A stretch of DNA of 38,742 bases from an uncultured Eubacteriales bacterium (lineage in GTDB: Bacteria > Bacillota > Clostridia > Oscillospirales > Acutalibacteraceae). Positions 6,635 through 14,231 of the stretch are shown here, piece by piece. The notes beneath the pieces were generated by a model that saw nothing but the letters and a program-made list of their open reading frames with translations, had not been told where the DNA came from and ran no database searches. Each line of letters opens with the position of its first letter. Positions within the stretch are counted from its first letter, which is position 1. The translations under genes and the position numbers were made by a program. The stretch spans positions 1-38,742 of the forward strand of contig ONCY01000014.1 in the NCBI GenBank assembly GCA_900316435.1, read 5' to 3'.

Positions 6635-9106
6635 ATGCGGCAATTTAATGTAAACGGAATGTCCTGTGCCGCGTGCAGCGCCAGGGTTGAAAAGGCGGTG
6701 TCAAAGGTTGACGGCGTAACCTCATGCTCTGTCAGCCTGCTTACAAATTCAATGGGCGTTGAGGGCAGCGCCGATCCTGCGGAAATAATAAAGGCGGTTG
6801 AGGACGCGGGCTATTCGGCGTCGGTTAAGGGCGAAAAAGCACCTAAGCAAGCCGGTTCCGACGCTCTTAATGATACCGAATCCCCGAAAATATTGAAAAG
6901 GCTAATAGCCTCGCTTGTTTTCCTTACCGCGCTTATGTACTTTTCGATGGGGCATATGGTCGGGCTGCCGCTGCCGCCGTTTTTTGAAGATAATCATGTC
7001 GCGATGGGGCTTGTACAGCTTTTGCTTGCGGCAATCGTAATGGTCATAAATCAAAGGTTCTTTATCAGCGGCTTCAGGGGTCTGATTCACCGCGCACCAA
7101 ATATGGACACGCTTGTGGCTCTCGGCTCGGGAACCGCGTTTGTTTACAGCACGTTCTCGCTGTTTATGATGACAGCCGATCAGGTATCTGCGGCGGAGTA
7201 TATGCACGAGCTTTATTTTGAGTCCGCGGCAATGATCCTAACGCTCATTACTGTGGGAAAGCTGCTTGAAGCCAAGTCAAAGGGGCGGACGGCGAACGCG
7301 CTGAAAAGCCTTATTAACCTCGCGCCGAAAACCGCCGTTATTGAGCGCAGTGGATTGCAGACCGAGGTGGCGATTGATGAAGTAAGCGTCGGAGATATTT
7401 TTATCATCAGAGCAGGCGGCAGCGTGCCTGTTGACGGCGTAATAATCGACGGAAGCGGCGCGGTTGATGAATCCGCGCTTACGGGTGAGAGCATTCCTGT
7501 CGATAAAAGTGTGGGCGACAGGGTTTCGGCGGCAACTATAAACCGTTCGGGGTATTTGCGGTGCCGCGCAACAGCGGTAGGAGAGGATACAACTCTTTCT
7601 CAGATAATTAAGATCGTAAGCGACGCGTCGGCAACAAAAGCTCCGATAGCCAAAATCGCGGATAAGGTTTCGGGAATTTTTGTCCCTGCCGTGACCTCGA
7701 TAGCCGTAATAACGGCCACGGTGTGGCTTTTGCTCGGTCAGTCGGCAGGATTCGCGCTGACAAGAGCTGTTTCGGTGCTCGTGATCAGCTGTCCGTGCGC
7801 TCTGGGGCTTGCCACTCCGGTAGCGATTATGGTCGGCAGCGGAGTCGGCGCGCGAAACGGAATCCTATATAAAAACGCCGTCGCGCTTGAATCGGCGGGC
7901 AGGGTTAAAACGGTGGTTCTCGACAAAACGGGAACTATTACAAACGGAGAGCCAGTAGTTACCGACGTTATCGCCTGTGAAAGCAAATCCGAGCTGCTTG
8001 AGGCGGCATATTCGCTTGAAGCCTTTAGCGAGCACCCATTGGCTAAGGCTGTTGTGAGCTATGCTGAGAACAATAATATTTCTAAATTAGAATTAACCGA
8101 CTATAAAACTGCGGCAGGGAACGGCGTTTCGGGAACAGCTGATGGTGAAAAGCTATTCGGCGGAAACGCCGCTTTTGTAGAAAAGCAGTGCGGAATTTCA
8201 AACTCTTTAAAACAGCAGGCGGATAAGCTTGCCGAAGAGGGGAAAACGCCACTATATTTCTGCAAAGGAAATAAACTTCTCGGAGTAATTGCGGTAGCCG
8301 ACACGGTAAAGCCCGACAGCGCCTCGGCTATTGCCGAGCTGAAATCAATGGGGCTGCGCGTTATTATGCTCACGGGCGACAACAAAAAGACCGCCGAAGC
8401 GATCGGAGCTCAGGCGGGCGTCGATGAGGTTATCTCGGGCGTGCTTCCCGACGGAAAGGCGGCAAAAATCGAACAGCTAAAGCGCGAGGGCAAAACCGCG
8501 ATGGTGGGCGACGGAATAAACGACGCTCCGGCTCTTACTTCAGCCGATCTGGGAATAGCCATAGGCGCAGGCACCGACGTGGCAATTGACGCCGCCGATG
8601 TGGTGCTCATGAACAGCCGCCTCAGCGACGTTCCCGCGGTGATAAGGCTTGGCAGGGCGACTTTGCGCAATATCCGAGAAAACCTGTTTTGGGCGTTCAT
8701 TTACAATGTTATCGGAATTCCGCTTGCGGCGGGCGTTTTCATTTTCGCTCTCGGCTGGAAGCTGAATCCGATGTTCGGCGCGGCGGCTATGTCGCTTTCC
8801 AGCTTTTGTGTTGTAACAAACGCGCTGCGGCTTAATTTTGTAAAGCTTGGCTTTAAAAAGGAAGATAATAAACAAATCCATGAAAAAAAGGAGAAAATCG
8901 AAATGACAGTAACAATGAATATCAAGGGCATGATGTGCGAGCACTGCGAGGCGCGCGTAAAGAAAACTCTGGAGGCGATTCCGCAGGTTGAGAGGGCAGA
9001 GGTAAGCCACACCGAGAACCGCGCAGTGGTAACGCTCAAAGAACAGGTGCCGTTCAGCGTGCTTAAAGCCGCTGTCGAGGTTCAGGACTACACCGTTGAA
9101 GAATGA
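6635..9106 (+). CDS. copA: Cu(I)-exporting P1B-type ATPase CopA with C-terminal CopZ-like domain
   Basis: Exports Cu(I) from the cytoplasm using ATP. Order along the 823 residues: N-terminal heavy-metal-associated domain (GMSCAACS, Cys11/Cys14), TM helices, actuator domain with TGES, the membrane metal site SCPCALGLATP, phosphorylation site DKTGTITNG, nucleotide-domain SEHPLAK, hinge MVGDGINDAPAL, then TM7/8 with YN and MSLSS typical of Cu(I) pumps. An extra domain follows from Met757: a second metal-binding domain (GMMCEHCEARV, Cys768/Cys771). Most CopA proteins keep such domains only at the N-terminus. AGAGGTGA precedes ATG 6635; an upstream TTG at 6617 is less likely. Regulated through the CsoR operator upstream of csoR. 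Confidence 0.96.
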   Translation: MRQFNVNGMSCAACSARVEKAVSKVDGVTSCSVSLLTNSMGVEGSADPAEIIKAVEDAGYSASVKGEKAPKQAGSDALNDTESPKILKRLIASLVFLTALMYFSMGHMVGLPLPPFFEDNHVAMGLVQLLLAAIVMVINQRFFISGFRGLIHRAPNMDTLVALGSGTAFVYSTFSLFMMTADQVSAAEYMHELYFESAAMILTLITVGKLLEAKSKGRTANALKSLINLAPKTAVIERSGLQTEVAIDEVSVGDIFIIRAGGSVPVDGVIIDGSGAVDESALTGESIPVDKSVGDRVSAATINRSGYLRCRATAVGEDTTLSQIIKIVSDASATKAPIAKIADKVSGIFVPAVTSIAVITATVWLLLGQSAGFALTRAVSVLVISCPCALGLATPVAIMVGSGVGARNGILYKNAVALESAGRVKTVVLDKTGTITNGEPVVTDVIACESKSELLEAAYSLEAFSEHPLAKAVVSYAENNNISKLELTDYKTAAGNGVSGTADGEKLFGGNAAFVEKQCGISNSLKQQADKLAEEGKTPLYFCKGNKLLGVIAVADTVKPDSASAIAELKSMGLRVIMLTGDNKKTAEAIGAQAGVDEVISGVLPDGKAAKIEQLKREGKTAMVGDGINDAPALTSADLGIAIGAGTDVAIDAADVVLMNSRLSDVPAVIRLGRATLRNIRENLFWAFIYNVIGIPLAAGVFIFALGWKLNPMFGAAAMSLSSFCVVTNALRLNFVKLGFKKEDNKQIHEKKEKIEMTVTMNIKGMMCEHCEARVKKTLEAIPQVERAEVSHTENRAVVTLKEQVPFSVLKAAVEVQDYTVEE
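8887..9106 (+). other. Possible internal in-frame start giving a free CopZ chaperone
   Basis: Within copA, AAAGGAG (8887-8893) lies 9 bases before an in-frame ATG at 8903. Translation from there gives a 67-residue protein that is just the CEHC metal-binding domain, the size of a stand-alone CopZ copper chaperone. This suggests that a copZ gene was fused to copA by loss of the copA stop, or that both products are made. Expression of the short form is inferred, not shown. Confidence 0.55.
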
Positions 9107-9124
9107 CGGCAAATCATGTATAAT
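9096..9124 (+). promoter_or_regulatory. Possible promoter for the SpoIIQ-like gene
   Basis: TTGAAG (9096-9101), 17-base spacer, TATAAT (9119-9124), overlapping the end of copA. A SpoIIQ gene would more usually be read by sigma-F, so this may serve vegetative transcription or be fortuitous. Confidence 0.45.
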
Positions 9125-9128
9125 CTCA

Positions 9129-9166
9129 GCGCCTTCGGTTCATAATAGAATCGGAGGTGCTTTTTT
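9129..9166 (+). terminator. Hairpin with U-tract that also buries the next gene's ribosome site
   Basis: A 14-bp stem (9129-9142 with 9149-9162, three G-U pairs, ATAATA loop) is followed directly by a T run and the ATG at 9167. It has the form of an intrinsic terminator for csoR-copA. Its 3' arm contains GGAGGTG, the ribosome site of the next gene. Confidence 0.65.
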
Positions 9167-9916
9167 ATGAGCAGATATTATAATAAAAACGCCAAAAGCC
9201 GCCGTGAGAGAATAGGCTTTTATACGGCATTCGCAATTTGCCTTATCGCGGTCTGTATGGCGGTATATTCCACATACAATACTGTATCCGACAATCAAAC
9301 AAAGATAGTTTCAACTGCCGAAACGGGAGTTGTTGTCGTAAATGAGCCCGTAAGTCATGTAACGGTTCCGGTTCCTACGATCGGGATGAACTCTGTAAGC
9401 GACTTTACTATCCCTACCGAAACAGCCGAGCCCGAAACTCAGCCGACAGAGACGATGCAGGACGAAACGAGCGAAAGGGGCGACGCGCTTGAAACAATGC
9501 TTGCCGCCGATGTAAGCCTTTCAATGCCCACAAAGTCCGGGCATGTGCTTCGCCGGTTCAGCCGCGACAGCGTTTATTACAAGACGCTTAACATATGGAA
9601 GCCGCACACCGGCGCGGATTTTGACGGTGAGCTCGGCGAGGACGTTATGGCTATGCTCGGCGGCGAGGTTACAAAGGTTTATGATGACAAAATGTACGGC
9701 AAAACCGTCGAAATCACTGTGAACAACGTGACAGTGGGCTACAGCGGTTTGAGCGCGGTTAAGGTCAAGCCCGGAGATGAGGTCGAAAGGGGAGAGCAAA
9801 TAGGCGCGATAGGAGCGGTTCCGTCGGAAGCGTCCGATAAAAGCCACATTCACGTTTATGTCCGTGTAAACAACGAATATGCTGATCCGCTCAGCTTTAT
9901 CGGTAATGACAATTGA
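9167..9916 (+). CDS. Membrane-anchored M23 (LytM) peptidase, SpoIIQ-like
   Basis: Type II membrane protein of 249 residues. It has a basic N-terminus, one TM helix (FYTAFAICLIAVCMAVYS, residues ~18-36), a Thr/Glu/Pro-rich stalk (~90-105) and a LytM domain (~120-245). The zinc-site motifs are both present: HTGAD (HxxxD) and SHIHVYV (HxH). The size and single-TM layout match SpoIIQ, the forespore membrane protein that joins SpoIIIAH across the septum during engulfment. Clostridial SpoIIQ keeps the zinc residues, whereas the Bacillus subtilis form has lost one. GGAGGTG precedes ATG 9167 but sits in a stem. Another sporulation or cell-wall M23 protein remains possible. Confidence 0.75.
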   Translation: MSRYYNKNAKSRRERIGFYTAFAICLIAVCMAVYSTYNTVSDNQTKIVSTAETGVVVVNEPVSHVTVPVPTIGMNSVSDFTIPTETAEPETQPTETMQDETSERGDALETMLAADVSLSMPTKSGHVLRRFSRDSVYYKTLNIWKPHTGADFDGELGEDVMAMLGGEVTKVYDDKMYGKTVEITVNNVTVGYSGLSAVKVKPGDEVERGEQIGAIGAVPSEASDKSHIHVYVRVNNEYADPLSFIGNDN

Positions 9917-9936
9917 TAAGATTCAGTACAAAAAAA

Positions 9937-9970
9937 CGGGACGTGCCTGAGCACGTCCCGAGTTTTATTT
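9937..9970. terminator. Bidirectional terminator
   Basis: CGGGACGTGC (9937-9946) and GCACGTCCCG (9951-9960) form a perfect 10-bp stem with a CTGA loop. AGTTTTATTT follows on the + strand and a seven-T run follows on the - strand, fitting the convergent genes on either side. Confidence 0.88.
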
Positions 9971-10057
9971 AAAAGCTAAATAATTACTATTTAACTCTGT
10001 TCAGCGAAGTTAAGTTGCGCCGTACTTTAGGCGCGTTGATTGCAAAATAATTGCCGC

Positions 10058-10129
10058 TTACCTTTCGCTGGGATGCCATTCTTCGTTGCCGAAAATGAAG
10101 TCATCAAGATCCATAACTACGAATTTCAT
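10058..10129 (-). CDS. Putative 23-residue peptide with an optimal ribosome site
   Basis: A very short frame on the reverse strand: ATG at 10127-10129, stop TAA at 10058-10060. A perfect AGGAGGT (10137-10143) lies 7 bases upstream. The product begins MKFVVMDLDDF and ends NEEWHPSER. It is acidic and hydrophobic, with a Trp near the end, no signal peptide and no recognisable family. The start faintly resembles the first strand of HAD-type phosphatases (VVxDLDD), so it might be a gene remnant, but the ribosome site argues that it is translated. It follows the cytidylate-kinase-like gene by 51 bases and precedes a terminator, so it would end that transcript. Confidence 0.5.
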   Translation of the reverse strand: MKFVVMDLDDFIFGNEEWHPSER

Positions 10130-10138
10130 ACTTAACAC

Positions 10139-10171
10139 CTCCTGAATTCATAATAACAGTATATTCAGGAG
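10139..10171 (-). other. Hairpin covering the small-peptide ribosome site
   Basis: Perfect 9-bp inverted repeat, CTCCTGAAT (10139-10147) and ATTCAGGAG (10163-10171), with a 15-base loop. On the reverse-strand transcript the arm nearer the ATG includes most of AGGAGGT, so folding would hide that site. Confidence 0.6.
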
Positions 10172-10180
10172 CCGATCCAA

Positions 10181-10810
10181 TTATGACTTGTTGTCGATTA
10201 TTTTTAAGTAATCAGCTATAAGTTCGGCAGCCTGCTCGGTAGTGAGATTGGTGCTGTTTATACACAAATCGTAATTACCGGGGGCTCCCCATTTTTGTCC
10301 TGAATAAAAACTGTAGTAGTTGGCTCTGTTTTTGTCAGCCTTTGATACCGCCTGACGGGCTCTTGACGGTTCGATTTCATGTCGTCTTACGGCGCGTTTT
10401 GCTCTGACTTCTAAATCTGCGTAAATAAACACCTTTACAACATTGTCGTATTCTCTGAGAATATAGTCCGCGCATCTTCCAACAACAACAAACGCTTCTT
10501 TTTCCGCCTTTTCTTTAATTATCCTGTGCTGCAAAATATAAAGCTGGTCGTTCATAGGCAAGTCGCCCATAGCGGAAAACCCGTTGCCGTAATTATAAAG
10601 TCCCGTCGACAGCGCGTAAAGCAGACTGTTTGACATTTTCTCATCAGCCTGCGCGAATACCTCGGGGCTGACGCCGCTATCTTTTGCCGCCAGCGTGATC
10701 AGTTCCTTATCATAAAACTTTATACCGAGCTTATCGGCGAGTAACTTACCGATATCATGTCCGCCCGATCCGTATTGTCTTGTAATAGTAATGATTTTGC
10801 CGCGACTCAT
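10181..10810 (-). CDS. Cytidylate kinase-like family protein
   Basis: 209-residue P-loop protein. The N-terminus IITITRQYGSGGHDIGKLLADKLGIKFYDKELI is the Cytidylate_kin2 (PF13189) signature, where the GSGG loop replaces the usual GxxxxGK[ST]. VVVGRCADYILR and KVFIYADLEVRAKR are the conserved central motifs. Family members are common in Clostridia, often distinct from the true cytidylate kinase Cmk, and their substrate is mostly unknown. A phosphotransferase role on a nucleotide or similar small molecule is inference. GAGGTG precedes ATG 10810 on the reverse strand. The upstream AT-rich gap (10811-11004) shows no promoter I would call firmly. Confidence 0.85.
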   Translation of the reverse strand: MSRGKIITITRQYGSGGHDIGKLLADKLGIKFYDKELITLAAKDSGVSPEVFAQADEKMSNSLLYALSTGLYNYGNGFSAMGDLPMNDQLYILQHRIIKEKAEKEAFVVVGRCADYILREYDNVVKVFIYADLEVRAKRAVRRHEIEPSRARQAVSKADKNRANYYSFYSGQKWGAPGNYDLCINSTNLTTEQAAELIADYLKIIDNKS

Positions 10811-11000
10811 AATAGCACCTCAGTATTCTCACATGATGATTATTCCTCAGAATAATTCTCTTGTGTAAATATATAATAACATAAAATTTGAAAAAATCTA
10901 CATTTTTTTATTGTTTTTAAAAACTTTGTCAAAACTGCACAATCACTGATATTTCCGTTTGTGAAAAATAACACGGTTTATTGACGGTTTTTGAAAACTA

Positions 11001-11045
11001 TATGAAAACATCGGGCAAAAAGAACGTTACTCCTCTTTGCCCGAT
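11001..11045 (-). terminator. Terminator after the debranching enzyme gene
   Basis: ATCGGGCAAA (11010-11019) pairs with TTTGCCCGAT (11036-11045), a perfect 10-bp stem with a 16-base loop, followed on the reverse strand by GTTTTCAT. It lies just past the glgX stop. Confidence 0.65.
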
Positions 11046-11056
11046 AAGCTAAATTT

Positions 11057-13147
11057 TTATGAAATTCGGTGAGCAACGGCTACCAAAACCGTTCTGCCCT
11101 GAAGCTTGATGCGGCGGTCGTAAAGCATAATGTTATCGTTCTCGCAGATAACGCGGTCTGCTTCTCTGCCTGTATCGACATAAACCTTCCATACATAGCC
11201 CGCGGGAAGCCCCGGAAGCTCAACGTCGGTTTGTTCCCAGTGAGCGTTAATTCCGAAGTAAACTATTTCGTCAAGCAGCGGAATGCTTGAGGCACCCGCG
11301 TACATTACGGCGACATAGCGCGACTCGGGATGAAAGTCGGTCTGCCACGGCTTCTGAGAATGCAGGCTCTCAGGCGGCAGGGTACAGTCGCTCTCGCGTC
11401 TGTTTTTGGTAATAACCTTAAAGCGCTTGCGGAAGGCGATCATGTATTTGAAGAACTCAAATACATCGCTGTACTGCTCTTTTCTTGACCAGTCAAGCCA
11501 GGACGTTATGTTATCCTGACAATAGGCGTTGTTGTTGCCGAACTGGGTGTTGCAGAACTCATCGCCCGCGAGGAACAGAGCAGCGCCGCGGCTGCACATT
11601 AGTGACGCGAAGGCGTTTTTGACAAGCTTTCTTCTCAGCGCGTTGATTTGAGGATCGTCGGTATCGCCCTCAGCGCCGCAGTTCCAGCTGTTGTTGTCGT
11701 CGGAGCCGTCGGTGTTGTACCAGCCGTTTTTATAGTTGTGCTTTTCGTTGTAGGAGTACATATCCCACATTGTAAAGCCGTCGTGACAGGTAATAAAGTT
11801 TACGCTGGCGCAGTTGCCGCGGTAAGACGGGTCGTAAAGGTCTTTTGAGCCCGTAAGGCGGTGCGTAGCGGCCCACGCAAGGTCGCTGTCGCCTTTAAGG
11901 AAGCGGCGCATATCGTCGCGGTATTTGCCGTTCCACTCAGCCCAGCGGTTCCATGACGGAAAGCTGCCGACCTGGTAAAGGCCGCCCGCGTCCCATGCCT
12001 CGGCAATAAGCTTTGTGTGGCCCAGAATCGGGTCAAACGCAAGACTTTTAAGCAGGGGAGGCTGATCCATCGGTGTGCCGTCCTCGTTACGTCCGAGGAT
12101 AGAGGCGAGGTCAAAGCGAAAGCCGTCGATTTTATACTCGGTAACCCAGTAGCGCAGGCAAGATTTGATGAATGTGCGCACGATCGGGTGGTTGCAGTTA
12201 AGCACGTTGCCGCAGCCGCTGAAATTGTAATATTTTCCGTCGGGAGTCAGCATATAATAAATATTGTTGTCAATTCCCTTAAACGAGAAGAACGGGCCCA
12301 GCTCGTTGCCCTCGGCGGTGTGGTTGAACACAACGTCAAGAATAACCTCAATACCGTTTGACTTAAGGTCGCGGATAAGCTCCTTAAGCTCAGTGCCCTC
12401 GCGGTGGTGCTTATGACCGCGCTCGGATTCATAGCTGGTATTCGGCGCAAAGAAGCCTACAGTGTTGTAGCCCCAGTAGTCAAAAAGCTGTTCACCCTCA
12501 AAATAGCGGTGGGCGCCTATTTCATCAAATTCAAAGATAGGCATAAGCTCAACGGCGTTAATGCCCAGTTCCTTAAGATAAGGAATCTTTTCGCGGATAC
12601 CGGCAAAGGTTCCGCGGTTCTCAACGCCCGAGCTCTCGTCTTTGGTAAAGCCTCTGACGTGCAGCTCATAAATAATAAGCTCCTCAAGCGGAATTGGCGT
12701 GGTTTTAAAGTTGCCCCAGTCGTAGTCGTTAAACACTACTCTTGCCTTGTAAACGCACTGGTCGCGCTGAGGCTTGCCCCACTTGCTCTGACCTGTAACC
12801 GCCTTTGCGTAGGGGTCGAGGATATATTTTGATTTGTCAAAGATCAAGCCCTTCTTTTCATCGTGAGGGCCGTCGATAGAATACGCGTATTCAAATTTGT
12901 CGATTTCCAAACCGAAAACGATCATAGAGTAGGTGTTGCCTATGCGGTAGGAGTCGGGAAAAGGAAGCCTTACGTAAGGGGTTCTGGCTCCCGGCGCAAA
13001 CAGTAACAGTGTGCACGATGTCGCGTAAACGGAGCTGATAGTAAAATTGACTCCTCCGCGAACAGGGGTAGCGCCCTCCATATCGTAATAACCGGGGCGA
13101 ACATTATATCCGCAGATTATGTCTGTGGGCTTTAAGTCCCTTAACAT
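11057..13147 (-). CDS. glgX: Glycogen debranching enzyme (GlgX/isoamylase type, GH13)
   Basis: Hydrolyses alpha-1,6 branch links in glycogen-type glucans in the cytoplasm. About 696 residues. An N-terminal CBM48-like beta domain begins PGYYDMEGATPVRGGVNFTI. The GH13 barrel shows YELHVRGFT, VILDVVFNHTAEG, DGFRFDLASIL (nucleophile Asp), LIAEAWDAGG (acid/base Glu) and FITCHDGFTMWD (third Asp). The GlgX-type block LFLAGDEFCNTQFGNNNAYCQ follows, then a C-terminal beta domain. The chosen ATG 13147 has GGAGGGG on the reverse strand; an in-frame Met 11 codons upstream has none. It is transcribed alone from the promoter at 13186-13214. TreX and pullulanase-like relatives cannot be fully excluded. Confidence 0.93.
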   Translation of the reverse strand: MLRDLKPTDIICGYNVRPGYYDMEGATPVRGGVNFTISSVYATSCTLLLFAPGARTPYVRLPFPDSYRIGNTYSMIVFGLEIDKFEYAYSIDGPHDEKKGLIFDKSKYILDPYAKAVTGQSKWGKPQRDQCVYKARVVFNDYDWGNFKTTPIPLEELIIYELHVRGFTKDESSGVENRGTFAGIREKIPYLKELGINAVELMPIFEFDEIGAHRYFEGEQLFDYWGYNTVGFFAPNTSYESERGHKHHREGTELKELIRDLKSNGIEVILDVVFNHTAEGNELGPFFSFKGIDNNIYYMLTPDGKYYNFSGCGNVLNCNHPIVRTFIKSCLRYWVTEYKIDGFRFDLASILGRNEDGTPMDQPPLLKSLAFDPILGHTKLIAEAWDAGGLYQVGSFPSWNRWAEWNGKYRDDMRRFLKGDSDLAWAATHRLTGSKDLYDPSYRGNCASVNFITCHDGFTMWDMYSYNEKHNYKNGWYNTDGSDDNNSWNCGAEGDTDDPQINALRRKLVKNAFASLMCSRGAALFLAGDEFCNTQFGNNNAYCQDNITSWLDWSRKEQYSDVFEFFKYMIAFRKRFKVITKNRRESDCTLPPESLHSQKPWQTDFHPESRYVAVMYAGASSIPLLDEIVYFGINAHWEQTDVELPGLPAGYVWKVYVDTGREADRVICENDNIMLYDRRIKLQGRTVLVAVAHRIS

Positions 13148-13185
13148 ATAATAATCCCCTCCAAGGACATTTTTATACAATTAAT

Positions 13186-13214
13186 ATAGTATCACTTTTT
13201 GAATCGCTTTTCAA
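13186..13214 (-). promoter_or_regulatory. Sigma-A promoter of glgX
   Basis: Reverse strand: TTGAAA (13209-13214), 17-base spacer, TACTAT (13186-13191), about 40 bases before the start. The rest of the 300-base gap 13148-13447 is AT-rich and holds only this and the divergent promoter at 13382-13410. Confidence 0.8.
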
Positions 13215-13381
13215 CAATCAATAGTTGTTTTTGCGTTTAATATCTTGCGAAACACACAGCATATTGTAAAAATCTGCAAAATTAACATATTATCGTACAT
13301 AATTTTGAATACTTCTGCGCAGTATGGCTCGATATAAGTAATAACTAAAAAGATTAGGAAAATATTGTACAGAAATCTATA

Positions 13382-13410
13382 TTGAATTGCCTAATTATAT
13401 ATGATATAAT
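13382..13410 (+). promoter_or_regulatory. Sigma-A promoter of the hydS operon
   Basis: TTGAAT (13382-13387), 17-base spacer, TATAAT (13405-13410), 38 bases before the first DRTGG gene. Confidence 0.85.
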
Positions 13411-13447
13411 AACAATGACTATATATATCAAAGGGGTGCATTAATAA

Positions 13448-13795
13448 ATGATTGTAAAAGATATTATCGACATACTTGAGGGTGAAATCATCTGCGAGGG
13501 CGACCTCAATCAGGAAATAAAGACCGCCTGCGGCTCCGATATGATGAGCGACGTGCTGGCGTTTGTAAAGGATCAGTCGGTTCTGCTTACGGGTCTTGTC
13601 AATCCGCAGGTCGTGCGCACAGCCGAGATGATGGACATGGCGTGCATCGTATTTGTGCGCGGAAAGGTGCCCGACGACTCAATAATCCGCCTTGCCGAGC
13701 AGCGCGGCATTACTCTGCTTAAAACGCGTTACAGAATGTTTACCGCATGCGGAAGGCTTTACGCCAACGGTCTCTCGGGAGGAACAAAGGTATGA
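13448..13795 (+). CDS. DRTGG domain protein (hydrogenase-associated)
   Basis: 115-residue stand-alone DRTGG domain, recognised by its start MIVKDIIDILEGEIICEGD and the pattern of GLVNPQVVRTAEMMDMACIVFVRG followed by AEQRGITLL. In larger proteins the domain lies between phosphotransacetylase or CBS modules. As a free protein it recurs beside clostridial [FeFe]-hydrogenase genes, where its role is unknown; ligand binding is a guess. GGGGTG precedes ATG 13448. Its stop overlaps the next gene's start (ATGA), so translation is coupled. A paralogue lies at 15811-16137. Confidence 0.85.
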   Translation: MIVKDIIDILEGEIICEGDLNQEIKTACGSDMMSDVLAFVKDQSVLLTGLVNPQVVRTAEMMDMACIVFVRGKVPDDSIIRLAEQRGITLLKTRYRMFTACGRLYANGLSGGTKV

Positions 13796-14217
13796 GCAAC
13801 GCTATCCATCTTCACTACGAGGTGTCGGGCGAGGATTTTACACGCGCGGGCGAGGCAAGCGGCGCGGTAAAAAAGCGCCTTAAATCCCTCGGCTACAATC
13901 CCGACGCCATAAGGCGCACGGCAATCGCGATGTATGAGGCGGAAATCAATATGGTTATCCATGCCGACGGCGGCTACTGCGACGTCGATATTTACCCCGA
14001 CAGGATAGAGATCCTGCTTGCCGACCACGGCCCCGGCATTCCCGATGTTGAAAAGGCTATGCAGGAGGGTTATTCAACGGCTCCCGACAACGTGCGCAGT
14101 CTTGGCTTCGGCGCGGGCATGGGACTTCCGAACATCAAGAAATACAGCGATGAAATGCGCATTGAAACAACCATAGGGGTTGGAACTAACCTGTACTTAA
14201 CAATAAGAGTTAATTAA
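13792..14217 (+). CDS. GHKL ATPase, anti-sigma-factor/serine-kinase-like
   Basis: 141-residue single-domain HATPase_c protein similar to RsbW/SpoIIAB-type serine kinases. The N-box is in YEAEINMVIHADGG, the G1 box is DHGPGIPD, and the G2 box is LGFGAGMGLPNIKKYSD. It has no sensor or His-phosphorylation domain, so it is not a complete histidine kinase. ATG 13792 overlaps the preceding stop and GGGAGG lies upstream. Placed between a DRTGG protein and HydS, it may pass a redox or H2 signal by phosphorylating a partner; that is inference. Confidence 0.87.
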   Translation: MSNAIHLHYEVSGEDFTRAGEASGAVKKRLKSLGYNPDAIRRTAIAMYEAEINMVIHADGGYCDVDIYPDRIEILLADHGPGIPDVEKAMQEGYSTAPDNVRSLGFGAGMGLPNIKKYSDEMRIETTIGVGTNLYLTIRVN

Positions 14218-14231
14218 TCCGGGAGTACATT

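Noticed and set aside
8540..9112. A 190-codon reverse frame opposite copA
   Set aside because: It is antisense to well-conserved ATPase codons and shows no ribosome site or motif.
10811..11000. A promoter for the cytidylate-kinase-like gene
   Set aside because: A reverse-strand TTGACA exists near 10927-10935, but no -10 hexamer lies at the right distance.
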